From: Planctomycetaceae bacterium
GTDB taxonomy: Bacteria; Planctomycetota; Planctomycetia; Pirellulales; Pirellulaceae
NCBI GenBank assembly: GCA_002723275.1
Contig: PBNZ01000017.1
Coordinates: forward strand, 38,832-102,831
Direction: 5' to 3'
Length of the DNA stretch: 64,000 bases
The notes beneath the pieces are model-generated. The model worked only from the letters and a program-made list of their open reading frames with translations. It did no database searches and was not told the DNA's origin. Positions 1 to 8,690 of this stretch are shown piece by piece; positions within the stretch are counted from its first letter, which is position 1; each line of letters starts with the position of its first letter. The position numbers were made by a program, and so were the translations under genes.

Positions 1-2
1 AG

Positions 3-116
3 TTCGGACGCGAACCCGGAAAAGGGTCCAACAAAGACAAGTCCGATGCTGGCGAAATAAACAAGAAAACGACCAAGCGGTTGAAACGAATTGCAAGTCA
101 CGGATCTGCTCTCTGA
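3..116 (+). CDS. Possible 3' end of a gene cut by the window edge
   Basis: An open frame enters from the left edge and stops at a TGA at 114-116. It would encode a Lys/Asp-rich tail of about 37 residues (ending KRLKRIASHGSAL). Another frame is also open for about 19 codons and stops at 58-60, so the choice of frame is uncertain. No family is recognisable from so short a piece. It could equally be non-coding. Confidence 0.25.
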   Translation, partial: FGREPGKGSNKDKSDAGEINKKTTKRLKRIASHGSAL

Positions 117-643
117 CATGATGTCGAATCATCATGTTGAAATGGTTGATAGAAACCTATGAAACTCAAGAAGCGAAAATCGATCATCATCGAGTCTCGA
201 CTCCATTTTTCGAGATTATCGAAACCTCGCAAAGGCGTCAAAAAGAAGGCAAGATTAAAGACGATTCATTTTGCGATTCAGCCAAAACCATTTCACCCAT
301 CAGTAGCCCGAATTCAAAAAGATGTTTGGAATCCGATTTCATGACCGTCACAGAGAACTTGGGTTACCACGGATGGTGTGAGCAGCGAATTACGGCAGAC
401 TGAAAGCCGACAGAATCGCGTCGAACACCCTTAATTCTCAAAGTAAAAGGCCGGTATCCTTCGAAGCGGAGCTTTCTCGTCGAGCGATCGAACTCGCATT
501 GAGGCGCAGTACAGCGGAGCACCACGGCTGATAGATCGGGCATGAGCCCCATGCTTTTGGTGCTCAAATCCTAAACCAAAAGCGGGGGAATTATTTTCCA
601 CCCGCTTTGGTTCATGACAAAGTTCAAAATCTTGAACGATTAC
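117..643. other. Intergenic stretch, no convincing gene
   Basis: Short open frames on both strands (for example 134-403 plus and 364-567 minus) show no recognisable domain, signal peptide or clear ribosome binding site. I treat the stretch as non-coding. The only structure seen is a hairpin near 574-612, described separately, and a small perfect inverted repeat at 622-637 (GTTCAA-aatc-TTGAAC). Confidence 0.5.
574..612 (-). terminator. Hairpin downstream of the PEP-CTERM gene, probable terminator
   Basis: The arms AACCAAAAGCGGG (574-586) and CCCGCTTTGGTT (601-612) are complementary apart from one bulged A and enclose a 14-base loop. The hairpin begins about 30 bases past the stop of the minus-strand gene ending at 644. 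The U tract is short, so it may be a weak or factor-assisted terminator. Confidence 0.5.
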
Positions 644-1852
644 CTAGCGTCGACGACGCGTCGAGAGTGCCACCATGGCAAGAGCCGAAAGCAGCAGTCC
701 CAGCGAGGATGGCTCGGGAACAACCGCGACGGCAGCGGCTCGTGCGCCTTGTTCGTAGCCACCATCGGTAAATGCGGCAACGAGATCGCCCGAGTTAAAT
801 CGCTGGTCAGCATTCCAGTCGCCTTCACCCCAAGTCGCATCGGCGGCAACCTCGTATTTGCCGGTCGTAAAGACGGCAACGAGATCACTCGAGTTAAACT
901 CATTGTCCAAATTGGAATCACCAATCCAGGTATTCAAGTTGCTTGGATTCGTGACGAAGTCATTAAGGTCAGCAACGGAAACGAGGTTATCGGAATTGAC
1001 ATCATATTTTAAATCCGCACTTCCGGTGGCGATGGCGGCGCTGAGAATGTTGATATCTCCTTCGCCCAGTGAACCATCCCCATCGAAATCAAAGGGATTC
1101 GTTGGGCCGCCACCTTCATAGTTCAAAACCCCCAAAGTCATTGCATTGTTGACTTGCTCTGCGGTCAGAGTTCCTTCGAAAACAGCGACTTCATCAAGAA
1201 ATCCAGAGAAGTTCTCTTGCCCTGGGCAGCATGCAACTCCGATATAGAAATCATTAATCGTTGGCCCACCTTCAGATGGATGCGCTACTGAGCCAACCTC
1301 TTCACCATTGTGATAGAAGAAGGCCTCAAAATCTTCATCGAGCACGATTGCAACATGGGCCCACTCTTCTAATTCCAGGGGCACGGGCTGGTCGTAATCT
1401 TTGACGCCCCAAGTTGTAATTTCCAATTCATCGCGAACGGTCCCCCAACCCCATCCGGAATTAGCTTCCCAAGGGACGCTGCCGAGAACTCGATTTTTGG
1501 AACCGAATTGGTCAGGTTTAATCCAGGCCATGACGGAGAAATCACTGGTGAGATCACCTAATCCGTTTTCATCACCCGGTCCGAGCCAGACACTGCTATC
1601 GAAGCCATCCAGTTCGAGACCAGATCCAAAGCCAGGAGCACCTTCGGCATCTGGATTCGCCTCACCTTCATATGTTCCATTGATATCGTTTCCTGAAGAG
1701 TCCACGGCGTCAGCTCCGAAATCAGTTTCTTCGAACGCCCAATACCCCAGAAGCTCGACGCCATTCACCGGACTCACGACCAGAGAAAGAAGCACGATTG
1801 TCGTTACCGAAATGTAATGAAGAATCGATTGTCCAACTGCAAGATGTTTCAT
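644..1852 (-). CDS. Secreted LamG-like protein with dockerin-like repeats and PEP-CTERM signal
   Basis: Predicted exported protein of 402 residues. The start at 1852 is chosen because AAGGAAGGG lies 8 bases upstream and the protein then opens with a hydrophobic signal peptide; an upstream in-frame start at 1882 would add 10 charged residues. Residues about 25-225 resemble a concanavalin A/LamG jelly roll (ELLGYWAFEE, FSVMAWIKPD, WAHVAIVLDE, GFLDEVAVFEGTL). Residues about 240-370 contain dockerin-like Asp/Asn-rich loops (FDFDGDGSLGEGDI, YDVNSDNLVSVADL, GDSNLDNEFNSSDL, GDWNADQRFNSGDL). The C-terminus has VPEPSSLG, a hydrophobic helix and RRRR, the PEP-CTERM sorting signal handled by exosortases. 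No exosortase gene is in the window. The dockerin-like module resembles the C-terminus of the adjacent 1,719-aa protein. The ligand is unknown. Confidence 0.85.
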   Translation of the reverse strand: MKHLAVGQSILHYISVTTIVLLSLVVSPVNGVELLGYWAFEETDFGADAVDSSGNDINGTYEGEANPDAEGAPGFGSGLELDGFDSSVWLGPGDENGLGDLTSDFSVMAWIKPDQFGSKNRVLGSVPWEANSGWGWGTVRDELEITTWGVKDYDQPVPLELEEWAHVAIVLDEDFEAFFYHNGEEVGSVAHPSEGGPTINDFYIGVACCPGQENFSGFLDEVAVFEGTLTAEQVNNAMTLGVLNYEGGGPTNPFDFDGDGSLGEGDINILSAAIATGSADLKYDVNSDNLVSVADLNDFVTNPSNLNTWIGDSNLDNEFNSSDLVAVFTTGKYEVAADATWGEGDWNADQRFNSGDLVAAFTDGGYEQGARAAAVAVVPEPSSLGLLLSALAMVALSTRRRR

Positions 1853-1860
1853 CTCGTTAA

Positions 1861-1869
1861 CCCTTCCTT
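1861..1869 (-). promoter_or_regulatory. Ribosome binding site deciding the start at 1852
   Basis: On the minus strand this reads AAGGAAGGG, 8 bases before ATG 1852. It favours that start over the in-frame one at 1882. Confidence 0.6.
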
Positions 1870-1884
1870 TTCTATAAGGCATAT

Positions 1885-4800
1885 CTACCCCCAGCCATCG
1901 AACAGCTGGTCGATTGCCGCAACAAAAGATTGTGATCGTGATGGGCTTTCATAAGAACCACTTCGGAAAGCTGCCACGAGATCACTCGAATCAAAATCAC
2001 CATCCCCATTCCAATCGCCTTCCGCAAAGGTGGCATTGTTCGGAATTCCATCTTCGTATTTACCCGCCTGAAAGACGATAATCAGATCGACGGAATCAAA
2101 CACACCATCCCCGCTTGAATCACCTAGGACCGGACTCATACGGCCCGGGCTTCCGCCTATTAAAACACTTTTCCGCCAAGCATCTTTCTGGTTCCAAAGA
2201 CTCAAATCCGGAGCCGAAGGATCCAAAACTTCTAAAGAAAAGCCGCCGCCATCCGTCAGTGGTTGCCAAGCATCGTCGTAGGCAAACTGCTGCACGATCT
2301 GGTCGTTGACGGTCAGTGTAAGTAGTTCGCCTCCGTTGCTCAAGCCTCCACGCCATTGGCCGACCACCCGTAATTCATTTCCGTACCGAAACTCAAAGGC
2401 AGCTAAGTCTTCGACAATCAGTGCCCGTTCTCCAGGTCCAAGTCGAGTGATCGATCCATTGGCAAAATCAAATTCAACGCCGACTGCTCCGTTGGGTGTC
2501 TCTAATTGCACAAAAGCGGCTTGAGTAAGATCAAGGGGTTGCTCGGAGGGGTTGTAAAGTTCGATGAACTCGAAATCATCCGCATCGTCGAATCCGGCTG
2601 AACGTTCAGTCTCGCTCGGATCCTGCGGGTGATAGTGAACCTCGGCCACGCGTAAGGCCGTCGGCACAATTGCTTCTCCCACCAGGAAGTTTGCTTCGGT
2701 CAAAGCGCTCCATTCCGTCCCGGTCCAGGCGCGTGCCATCACCTTCGTATCCGATGTCAAAGAAACCACTGATTCGGCATTCCAAATCTGGGCAAGGGGA
2801 TTAATCGCCCCGCCCACTTCACGAGGATCCTGACCATCCAGAGTGTAGTAGATCCTGCCATCCGTTGAGTCCATGTTCAGCTGGAATCCCACGTCAACGA
2901 GACCGCCGTGTTGATTCAGTTTCACCGCATCAACATCGGGATAGAGATTACGCCTTTGAAACTGTCTGAAGACGATCTCAGCGCGTCTCCCGAGGAAATC
3001 ATTGATGAGCCAGTCGACCTCTGCCAACCAGGTGCTTTTGTCCAGTGCAGGTTCATTGTGCTGATCGCCCCAACGAGCGGATTCGGCGATGATGGCCTGA
3101 TCGATCTGCTCGACACGAGACTGCATTAACTGCTGGACATTGTCGCGACTGATCGTCGCCTCATCAAAGAAGTGTTTTTGAATACGATCTGCGAATCGCA
3201 TTCGATACTCAGGTAAAGCATCAAGCTGTTGATGAAGGTATTTCGGGTTGAACGAACTCACCACGTTGCCAGCGGGATCGTCTTTTGTCTGGTCGTCATT
3301 CACCGACAGCATATTGTGCTCACTGTCGTGAGCGATGAACTGCCAGCCATCACGCGTATCAGGGTTCCGAATTGCCCAGAAGTTATTCGCGACCGAATTT
3401 CCCAACGAGGTCGGCATATCCTGATTGCCGGTAAACATATAATTCAGAGCGAAATCAATCACATTGTCGATTTGCACATGCACTTCCAGATCCGGATTAT
3501 CCGTCCCGTCTGGATTCTTGCCTTGAATCAAGAAGTATTTATCCAGCGAATTGAAACCTGACTTGGCAATCGCCCATAAATCACGCCACGGTTGGATGTC
3601 ACCATCCGTAGCCTCGAGTTGACCACCACTCGCCTTAATCACGTCGTAATCTGAGGAGTCGCCCCCGAAATAGGTTTCGGCATAGGACGCCTCTGGCCTC
3701 TCTTCGGTTTGGTAGAGTCCCCAATACTGTCCGTTGAGATACAGATGGTAGTACCGACCTCGCGTATACGATTGCCCCAACTCGCGTTGCAAATCGCGAG
3801 AGAAGATATCACGAAGAAAACTGTTGCGAGTCTCATCATTGAAGGTATCGTTACTCCACGCATAGTTTTGAGCTGTGCGCAGATCGAGGGCGCGAAATTG
3901 ATCCGTCCCTTCGTCTTCAAACATCGGATAGTTCAGCGGTCCCTCATAATCATCCCGGAAAAACAGTCGGAAGGAGTGCTTCGGATTAAATCCACCGCGA
4001 CTAAATCCGCCGCGTATTCGAAGACCGATATCAATCTGAAATCCATCCGTGCCGTCAGGATTAAGTAACTCCACTGACGCAGGTCGTTCCCATTTCCGTC
4101 CACGCTGACTGGCATTCACATAGATGCCTCGCGAACCTGTGAGATCCTCTTGATTAAGCACAACCGAAATCGACGGGACCTGAGTCAAAGCCGAACGAAG
4201 CTGCAGCCCCCAGGTATCATGATTCACAATGTTTGGATCCATACCATAGTTGAAGACCTGCCCACGCACTGGCCGCGTTGGCCAGCCCGATGGAGCCGCC
4301 CCGTTTGGCGACTGCAAGATCACGTCATCCAGGAAGAGATAGGTATGCGTCGAGATTAGCCCGGGTAACTGGGAGTCATTAACCCCGATAGCCCGCAATG
4401 TCGTGGTGCTCGAAACGGTTAAGGGTCCCGAGTAATCCATCCCCGTTTCGCCGGTGGGATCTGAGCCATCGAGTGAATATCGAATCTGAGCCGCAGCATC
4501 AGGGGAACTCAGAGTCACCTGAATCGGATCATCATAAAACGCTCCAGCTGGTTCGACGATCACTTCATGAGCACGACCGAAGCGGGCATCGGCATTGGCG
4601 GTTCCGGGGGTTGGCGTTTCAAAGTAAGACGCGACTCCATCCAAACGGCCATACGATCGATTCGCGAATTGAGCAGGAACGGATTCATAGGCGTCGATGA
4701 CTTGCCCCGTCAAGCTTGTCACCGCAACATATTCGCCCTCATCTGACAGTTTGAAATTGGTATGTAATCGTTCCGTCTTATCAAGATGAATGTCGAGAAT

Positions 4801-7044
4801 ATTTAAACCCGAAGCGTACACCACCAGATAGCCATTCGCCGGAATGACCGTTCCGGCAGGGAATTGCCATTTGGTCAGATCATCGGGATCATCCGTGAGG
4901 TGAAGACCTGACAGATTGAGTGCCGAGTCGCGTAGATTGTGAAGCTCGATCCAATCTTCGAAAATATCGAAGCGAGGAAAGGACGAATCTCGAGTCTCTC
5001 GGACTCGAGTTGGAATCGTTTCCGTAGAGTTAATTGTGCTTCCTTGCGCATTGACAGCAAGAAATTCACTAATTGCAATCGGTTGCGAATCAACGTCGAT
5101 AAAGACATTTGTGAGAATCGAATCGCTATTGCCATCGGTCGCGATGTAAGAAAACGTATCGCGTCCCAAAAATCCTTCGTTGGGAATGTAGCTGAAGGAT
5201 CCGTCCTCCTCTACCGTTACAGTTCCCTGACCGGCGGGCGTCGCAACGCGAACAGAAACCGCTTGACCTTCGACATCGATGTCGTTGGCCAGCAAACCAG
5301 CATCGCTGCCAACGGACAACGTTTTTCCTGGCAGAGTGAAATACACGTCACCTTGCGTCACGGGTGGATCGTCAACCGTCTGCACTTCAATCGATACGTC
5401 GGCGACCCAGGAGCTTTCAAATCCATCCGACAAACGATAGCTGAAGGTGTCGTGTCCGGAATATTCTAACTCTGGAGTGTATTGAAAACTTCCGTCCAGC
5501 GAAAACTGCAACGTTCCATGCGTCGGTCCATCAACAAGGTATGCTGTCAGCACATTCTCAGACTGCAAATCCTGATCATTCGCGATGACACCCAATTCAG
5601 CATTGGCAATGAGCGGTTGATCTTCATTCGTCACGTATTGATCGGCAACGGCAACCGGAGGTGTGTTGACGACCACCACAGCTTCGACGGGCCCAGTTAC
5701 AGCCGTACCATCGTCGATCTGATAGGCAAACGTTGCGACTCCCTGAAAACCATTCGGAGCGTAAACAAAAGAGCCGTCGGCATTCAACGTCAACTCACCT
5801 GAATTGACAGGGCGAGCCAACGAGACAGTAAGCGGCGCATCATCTAGGTTTTGGTCATTGGCCAAGACCCCTAGGAATGAAGGCATCGCAAGGGTTTCGT
5901 CAGGCCGAATCTTATAAAAATCGCTGGCGGGAATCGGTGGATCGTAGGTCGGCAATACATTGATGGTCACCGTAGCCGGTTCGGACGATCGATGATCACG
6001 GGCAACATAGGTGAAGGTATCGACGCCAGCATAATCTCGCTGAGTGCTGTAAATGAAGGATCCATCGTCAGCAAGACTTACGCTACCCACGTGCGGACCC
6101 TCGACAATTTTGGCCGTCAAGATATCTCCGTCGATGTCGGTATCGTTTGCCAGGACACCCTCATGAGCAGGGACAACGAATAACACCGTGTCTTCGTTTA
6201 CCTGATAAGTGTCATTCATCGCCTGCGGAGCTTCGTTCTGGTAGTAGGAACCGATCTCCGTGCGAATGGCCGCAGACTCTTCTGCTGTCAGTGCAGCATC
6301 ATAGATGCGCACCTGACCGATTTGACCCGTAAACGGCAACTTGCCATTCGTCAAACCGCCGATGGTGAGCTTCAAATTGCTGCGAGCCACAGAAGATGCA
6401 TCATTCAGACGATCCGGCGTCCGATCGTCCACAGTCAAAGACAGATCGCTACCCGACCGAGTTACCACTGCGATATGGAGCTGCCCGTCGTTCAATCCCG
6501 TTGCCGTCGAATAGACGGTTGCGGGAGCCCCACCAAATCCAGCTCCCATCCCCGTCGCAAGCTGCCCCGCCGCATTAATGCTCAATCCCCAATCTTCCCC
6601 GAAACCCATCTGGTTGGCGTCGACAACACCGGTATTTTGGAACCACGAATCACTCGCACCCGTCAAATCCGTGGCAGATGTGCGAAAAGCGACAACAACA
6701 CTGAAATCTTTAGCGTTGGTCAACGGACTAAGATCAGGGTGAACAATAAATAGATCCGCACCGTCATCCGCTTGAAACTCGACGAAGGACCGTCCACTCG
6801 GTTGGTCGGTGACGACGCCAGGCTCACCACTAGCAATTGCAGACACTCCGGCAACAGAATCAATCCAGGCGTCCCCCGCAGCAACATCCTGAGAAAGTTG
6901 TTCGGCCGACCAATGTGCGACAAGATCAGCCGCCAGCAACCGACGCGGCTCTAATGTTTCGAGAGACAATCGGCCGCGTTGGTGGCCACGCCGTATGAAA
7001 CCAGAACGATAACGCAATAAAGAATTCAAGTGTCGCCTCGCCAA
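1885..7044 (-). CDS. Giant LEPR-XLL secreted protein with cadherin-like repeats, lamin-tail and CotH-kinase domains
   Basis: A 1,719-residue predicted cell-surface or extracellular protein. Residues 31-40 read LEPRRLLAAD, the LEPR-XLL N-terminal motif of large planctomycete exported proteins. By eye the order is: LamG-like domain (about 41-265); four cadherin/tandem-95 type repeats (about 270-650, with repeated GVLANDxDxDGD and GSFxYxP signatures); lamin-tail domain (about 652-790); chitobiase C-terminal-like Ig domain (about 825-905); CotH-kinase-like domain (about 950-1360, with PKHSFRLFFR, GLYQTEERPE and IAHDSEHNM); a second chitobiase C-terminal-like domain (about 1375-1460); a second lamin-tail domain (about 1462-1620); and a dockerin-like module (about 1640-1705). 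CotH proteins are known as secreted-protein kinases in Bacillus; kinase activity here is inference. The start is TTG at 7044, since no in-frame ATG lies between the upstream stop and the LEPR motif and no good ribosome binding site is visible. It lies 32 bases upstream of the PEP-CTERM gene start on the same strand, so the two may be cotranscribed. Confidence 0.85.
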   Translation of the reverse strand: MARRHLNSLLRYRSGFIRRGHQRGRLSLETLEPRRLLAADLVAHWSAEQLSQDVAAGDAWIDSVAGVSAIASGEPGVVTDQPSGRSFVEFQADDGADLFIVHPDLSPLTNAKDFSVVVAFRTSATDLTGASDSWFQNTGVVDANQMGFGEDWGLSINAAGQLATGMGAGFGGAPATVYSTATGLNDGQLHIAVVTRSGSDLSLTVDDRTPDRLNDASSVARSNLKLTIGGLTNGKLPFTGQIGQVRIYDAALTAEESAAIRTEIGSYYQNEAPQAMNDTYQVNEDTVLFVVPAHEGVLANDTDIDGDILTAKIVEGPHVGSVSLADDGSFIYSTQRDYAGVDTFTYVARDHRSSEPATVTINVLPTYDPPIPASDFYKIRPDETLAMPSFLGVLANDQNLDDAPLTVSLARPVNSGELTLNADGSFVYAPNGFQGVATFAYQIDDGTAVTGPVEAVVVVNTPPVAVADQYVTNEDQPLIANAELGVIANDQDLQSENVLTAYLVDGPTHGTLQFSLDGSFQYTPELEYSGHDTFSYRLSDGFESSWVADVSIEVQTVDDPPVTQGDVYFTLPGKTLSVGSDAGLLANDIDVEGQAVSVRVATPAGQGTVTVEEDGSFSYIPNEGFLGRDTFSYIATDGNSDSILTNVFIDVDSQPIAISEFLAVNAQGSTINSTETIPTRVRETRDSSFPRFDIFEDWIELHNLRDSALNLSGLHLTDDPDDLTKWQFPAGTVIPANGYLVVYASGLNILDIHLDKTERLHTNFKLSDEGEYVAVTSLTGQVIDAYESVPAQFANRSYGRLDGVASYFETPTPGTANADARFGRAHEVIVEPAGAFYDDPIQVTLSSPDAAAQIRYSLDGSDPTGETGMDYSGPLTVSSTTTLRAIGVNDSQLPGLISTHTYLFLDDVILQSPNGAAPSGWPTRPVRGQVFNYGMDPNIVNHDTWGLQLRSALTQVPSISVVLNQEDLTGSRGIYVNASQRGRKWERPASVELLNPDGTDGFQIDIGLRIRGGFSRGGFNPKHSFRLFFRDDYEGPLNYPMFEDEGTDQFRALDLRTAQNYAWSNDTFNDETRNSFLRDIFSRDLQRELGQSYTRGRYYHLYLNGQYWGLYQTEERPEASYAETYFGGDSSDYDVIKASGGQLEATDGDIQPWRDLWAIAKSGFNSLDKYFLIQGKNPDGTDNPDLEVHVQIDNVIDFALNYMFTGNQDMPTSLGNSVANNFWAIRNPDTRDGWQFIAHDSEHNMLSVNDDQTKDDPAGNVVSSFNPKYLHQQLDALPEYRMRFADRIQKHFFDEATISRDNVQQLMQSRVEQIDQAIIAESARWGDQHNEPALDKSTWLAEVDWLINDFLGRRAEIVFRQFQRRNLYPDVDAVKLNQHGGLVDVGFQLNMDSTDGRIYYTLDGQDPREVGGAINPLAQIWNAESVVSLTSDTKVMARAWTGTEWSALTEANFLVGEAIVPTALRVAEVHYHPQDPSETERSAGFDDADDFEFIELYNPSEQPLDLTQAAFVQLETPNGAVGVEFDFANGSITRLGPGERALIVEDLAAFEFRYGNELRVVGQWRGGLSNGGELLTLTVNDQIVQQFAYDDAWQPLTDGGGFSLEVLDPSAPDLSLWNQKDAWRKSVLIGGSPGRMSPVLGDSSGDGVFDSVDLIIVFQAGKYEDGIPNNATFAEGDWNGDGDFDSSDLVAAFRSGSYESPSRSQSFVAAIDQLFDGWG

Positions 7045-7475
7045 AAGAATGTCTACAGATGTTGACGATTGTACTCGGGTTCATGTTCGTCGCAATGAAT
7101 TGATCGTTTATCGTCTGAAAACGTCGGTAAAAAGCGGACTGCGTTCCGAAAATCGAAGGGCTCATTCCCCCATGTCAATGGTCGAGAACGAAGCTCAGAT
7201 GTATGGATTCACAAACATGCTGGAGCTTTCGTATCGATGAGTACGAAACGCGTTCAATCGAAACACACGGCACTCACGATTTCTGTGGACGAGTTGTCGC
7301 TGGGACAAAACGCATTTCGAAATGGTCTTGCTGACGTGGGCCCTGGCTGGCCTGCAAGACGCGCGCAAAAATCCAGGATCGCACGTGGAGCCTTTTCGCG
7401 GTTTATCCTTCGGATTTGACCGATGAACGGAATGGCCGATGCGCACCGTCGTGATCGGCTCGCATGCGATTCACT
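7045..7475. other. Intergenic stretch upstream of the giant gene
   Basis: About 430 bases between two minus-strand genes, presumably holding the promoter and leader of the giant gene. Short plus-strand frames (7049-7240, 7237-7419) have no recognisable features. I see no clear promoter, hairpin or RNA gene. Confidence 0.4.
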
Positions 7476-8546
7476 TTAGGCTAGAGAGTGGCTGGGGACA
7501 CCAGTAATCCGCGCCCACTTATCGCGAAAGCTTGTTCGCTCGAACAATTCAGGATTAAGGATCCCCACCGGTCGTTTACCCAACGACAGTTCCAGCATAC
7601 TCCGGCAGGCCATCTGACCGATATCCCTAAACATTTCCCCGGTCCAAGCGATCGAATGAGGCGCCAGAATAACATTATCGAGTTCGCCAAAGGGATGGGG
7701 CTCGACAACTGGCTCAACATCAAAGCAATCAATTGCCGCGCCAGCGATCCTTTTCGCCTTGAGCGCCTCGAACAAGGCCTGCTCATCAACAATATGGCCA
7801 CGAGCCGTATTTAACAGATAGGCATCGGGCTTCATCTTCGCGATTTCTGCGGCACCGATTAGTCCACGAGTCTGATCATTCAGAGGGCAATGGACCGATA
7901 CAAAGTCGGAGGTCGACAGCAACTCGTCTAACGAAACACTACGAACCCCCAGTTCTTCGATCACGGAAGCGGGTACCAGAGGATCGTAAACAATAGGCTG
8001 ATTCATCCCAAAACTCGACAGCAGCGAAAGCAGTTTTTGGCCAATGGTTCCCAGCCCGATCACTCCCAGCGTTCGGTCTCGCAGTTCACATCCCATATAT
8101 TGCGTGCGTTGGTGCCATTGTCCCGTTCGGACCAATTGATCCTTCGCAAAAAAATGATGGGTTAGCGCGATCATCCAACCAACGGTTGCCTCCGCCACAG
8201 GGCGAGCCACTGCCCCAGCCGTGATCAGGGCGAGAACATTTCGTTCGGTACAAGCTTGAACGTCGACCGCGTCGTAGCCAACACCAAACCTTCCGATGGC
8301 CAACAGGTTGTCACTATCCGCCAAAGATTCTGCTGTCACACTCGGCGTCAAGACAACAACACCAGAACAATCCGCGAGTTGATCCGAGCCAATCTCAGGT
8401 CGATGCTCAGCAAAGCGCGTGACCTCGACATGCTCGTAATCATCCAAGACGCTTAATCCCAAGTCGGCGAACTTCGAATTTCCGTCTTCATCATAGAAAT
8501 CAGCTGTTAATGCGACCTTAAAAGCAGGCCCCGCATGGCTCGTCAT
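7476..8546 (-). CDS. D-isomer-specific 2-hydroxyacid dehydrogenase (phosphoglycerate dehydrogenase-like)
   Basis: A 356-residue cytoplasmic NAD(P)-dependent oxidoreductase of the D-2-hydroxyacid dehydrogenase family, which interconverts 2-keto acids and D-2-hydroxy acids. The nucleotide-binding loop GVIGLGTIGQ lies near residue 160. The catalytic Arg is in NTARGHIVDE (near 245), the catalytic Glu in DCFDVEP (near 273) and the His in APHSIAWTGE (near 292). The length fits family members without a regulatory ACT domain, so it is not a full-length classical SerA. A GGAG lies 7 bases upstream of ATG 8546. It follows the DUF1501 gene by 144 bases on the same strand and could be the last gene of that operon, which would suggest a sugar-acid or hydroxyacid substrate. 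The exact substrate cannot be told from sequence. Confidence 0.88.
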   Translation of the reverse strand: MTSHAGPAFKVALTADFYDEDGNSKFADLGLSVLDDYEHVEVTRFAEHRPEIGSDQLADCSGVVVLTPSVTAESLADSDNLLAIGRFGVGYDAVDVQACTERNVLALITAGAVARPVAEATVGWMIALTHHFFAKDQLVRTGQWHQRTQYMGCELRDRTLGVIGLGTIGQKLLSLLSSFGMNQPIVYDPLVPASVIEELGVRSVSLDELLSTSDFVSVHCPLNDQTRGLIGAAEIAKMKPDAYLLNTARGHIVDEQALFEALKAKRIAGAAIDCFDVEPVVEPHPFGELDNVILAPHSIAWTGEMFRDIGQMACRSMLELSLGKRPVGILNPELFERTSFRDKWARITGVPSHSLA

Positions 8547-8553
8547 TTCCCAA

Positions 8554-8557
8554 CTCC
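8554..8557 (-). promoter_or_regulatory. Ribosome binding site of the 2-hydroxyacid dehydrogenase gene
   Basis: On the minus strand GGAG stands 7 bases before ATG 8546 and supports that start. Confidence 0.55.
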
Positions 8558-8690
8558 AAACATCTCAAACTTGCTGAGCGCAAACTCCATTGCCGAGAGC
8601 TTCCATGATCATCTGCCAGGATACCAGCCTGACTGAAGAAAGCATACCGGCAACACTCGTGCAGATCGTGCTGTCAGATGGTGGATATGG

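Noticed and set aside
134-403. 89-residue plus-strand open frame
   Set aside because: No recognisable domain, signal or ribosome binding site, and an overlapping frame on the same strand is equally open.
364-567. 67-residue minus-strand open frame
   Set aside because: Overlaps another spurious frame, with no start signal or similarity. Composition alone does not support coding.
4939-5469. 176-residue plus-strand frame inside the giant gene
   Set aside because: It runs antisense to a well-supported multidomain protein and has no protein-like features of its own.
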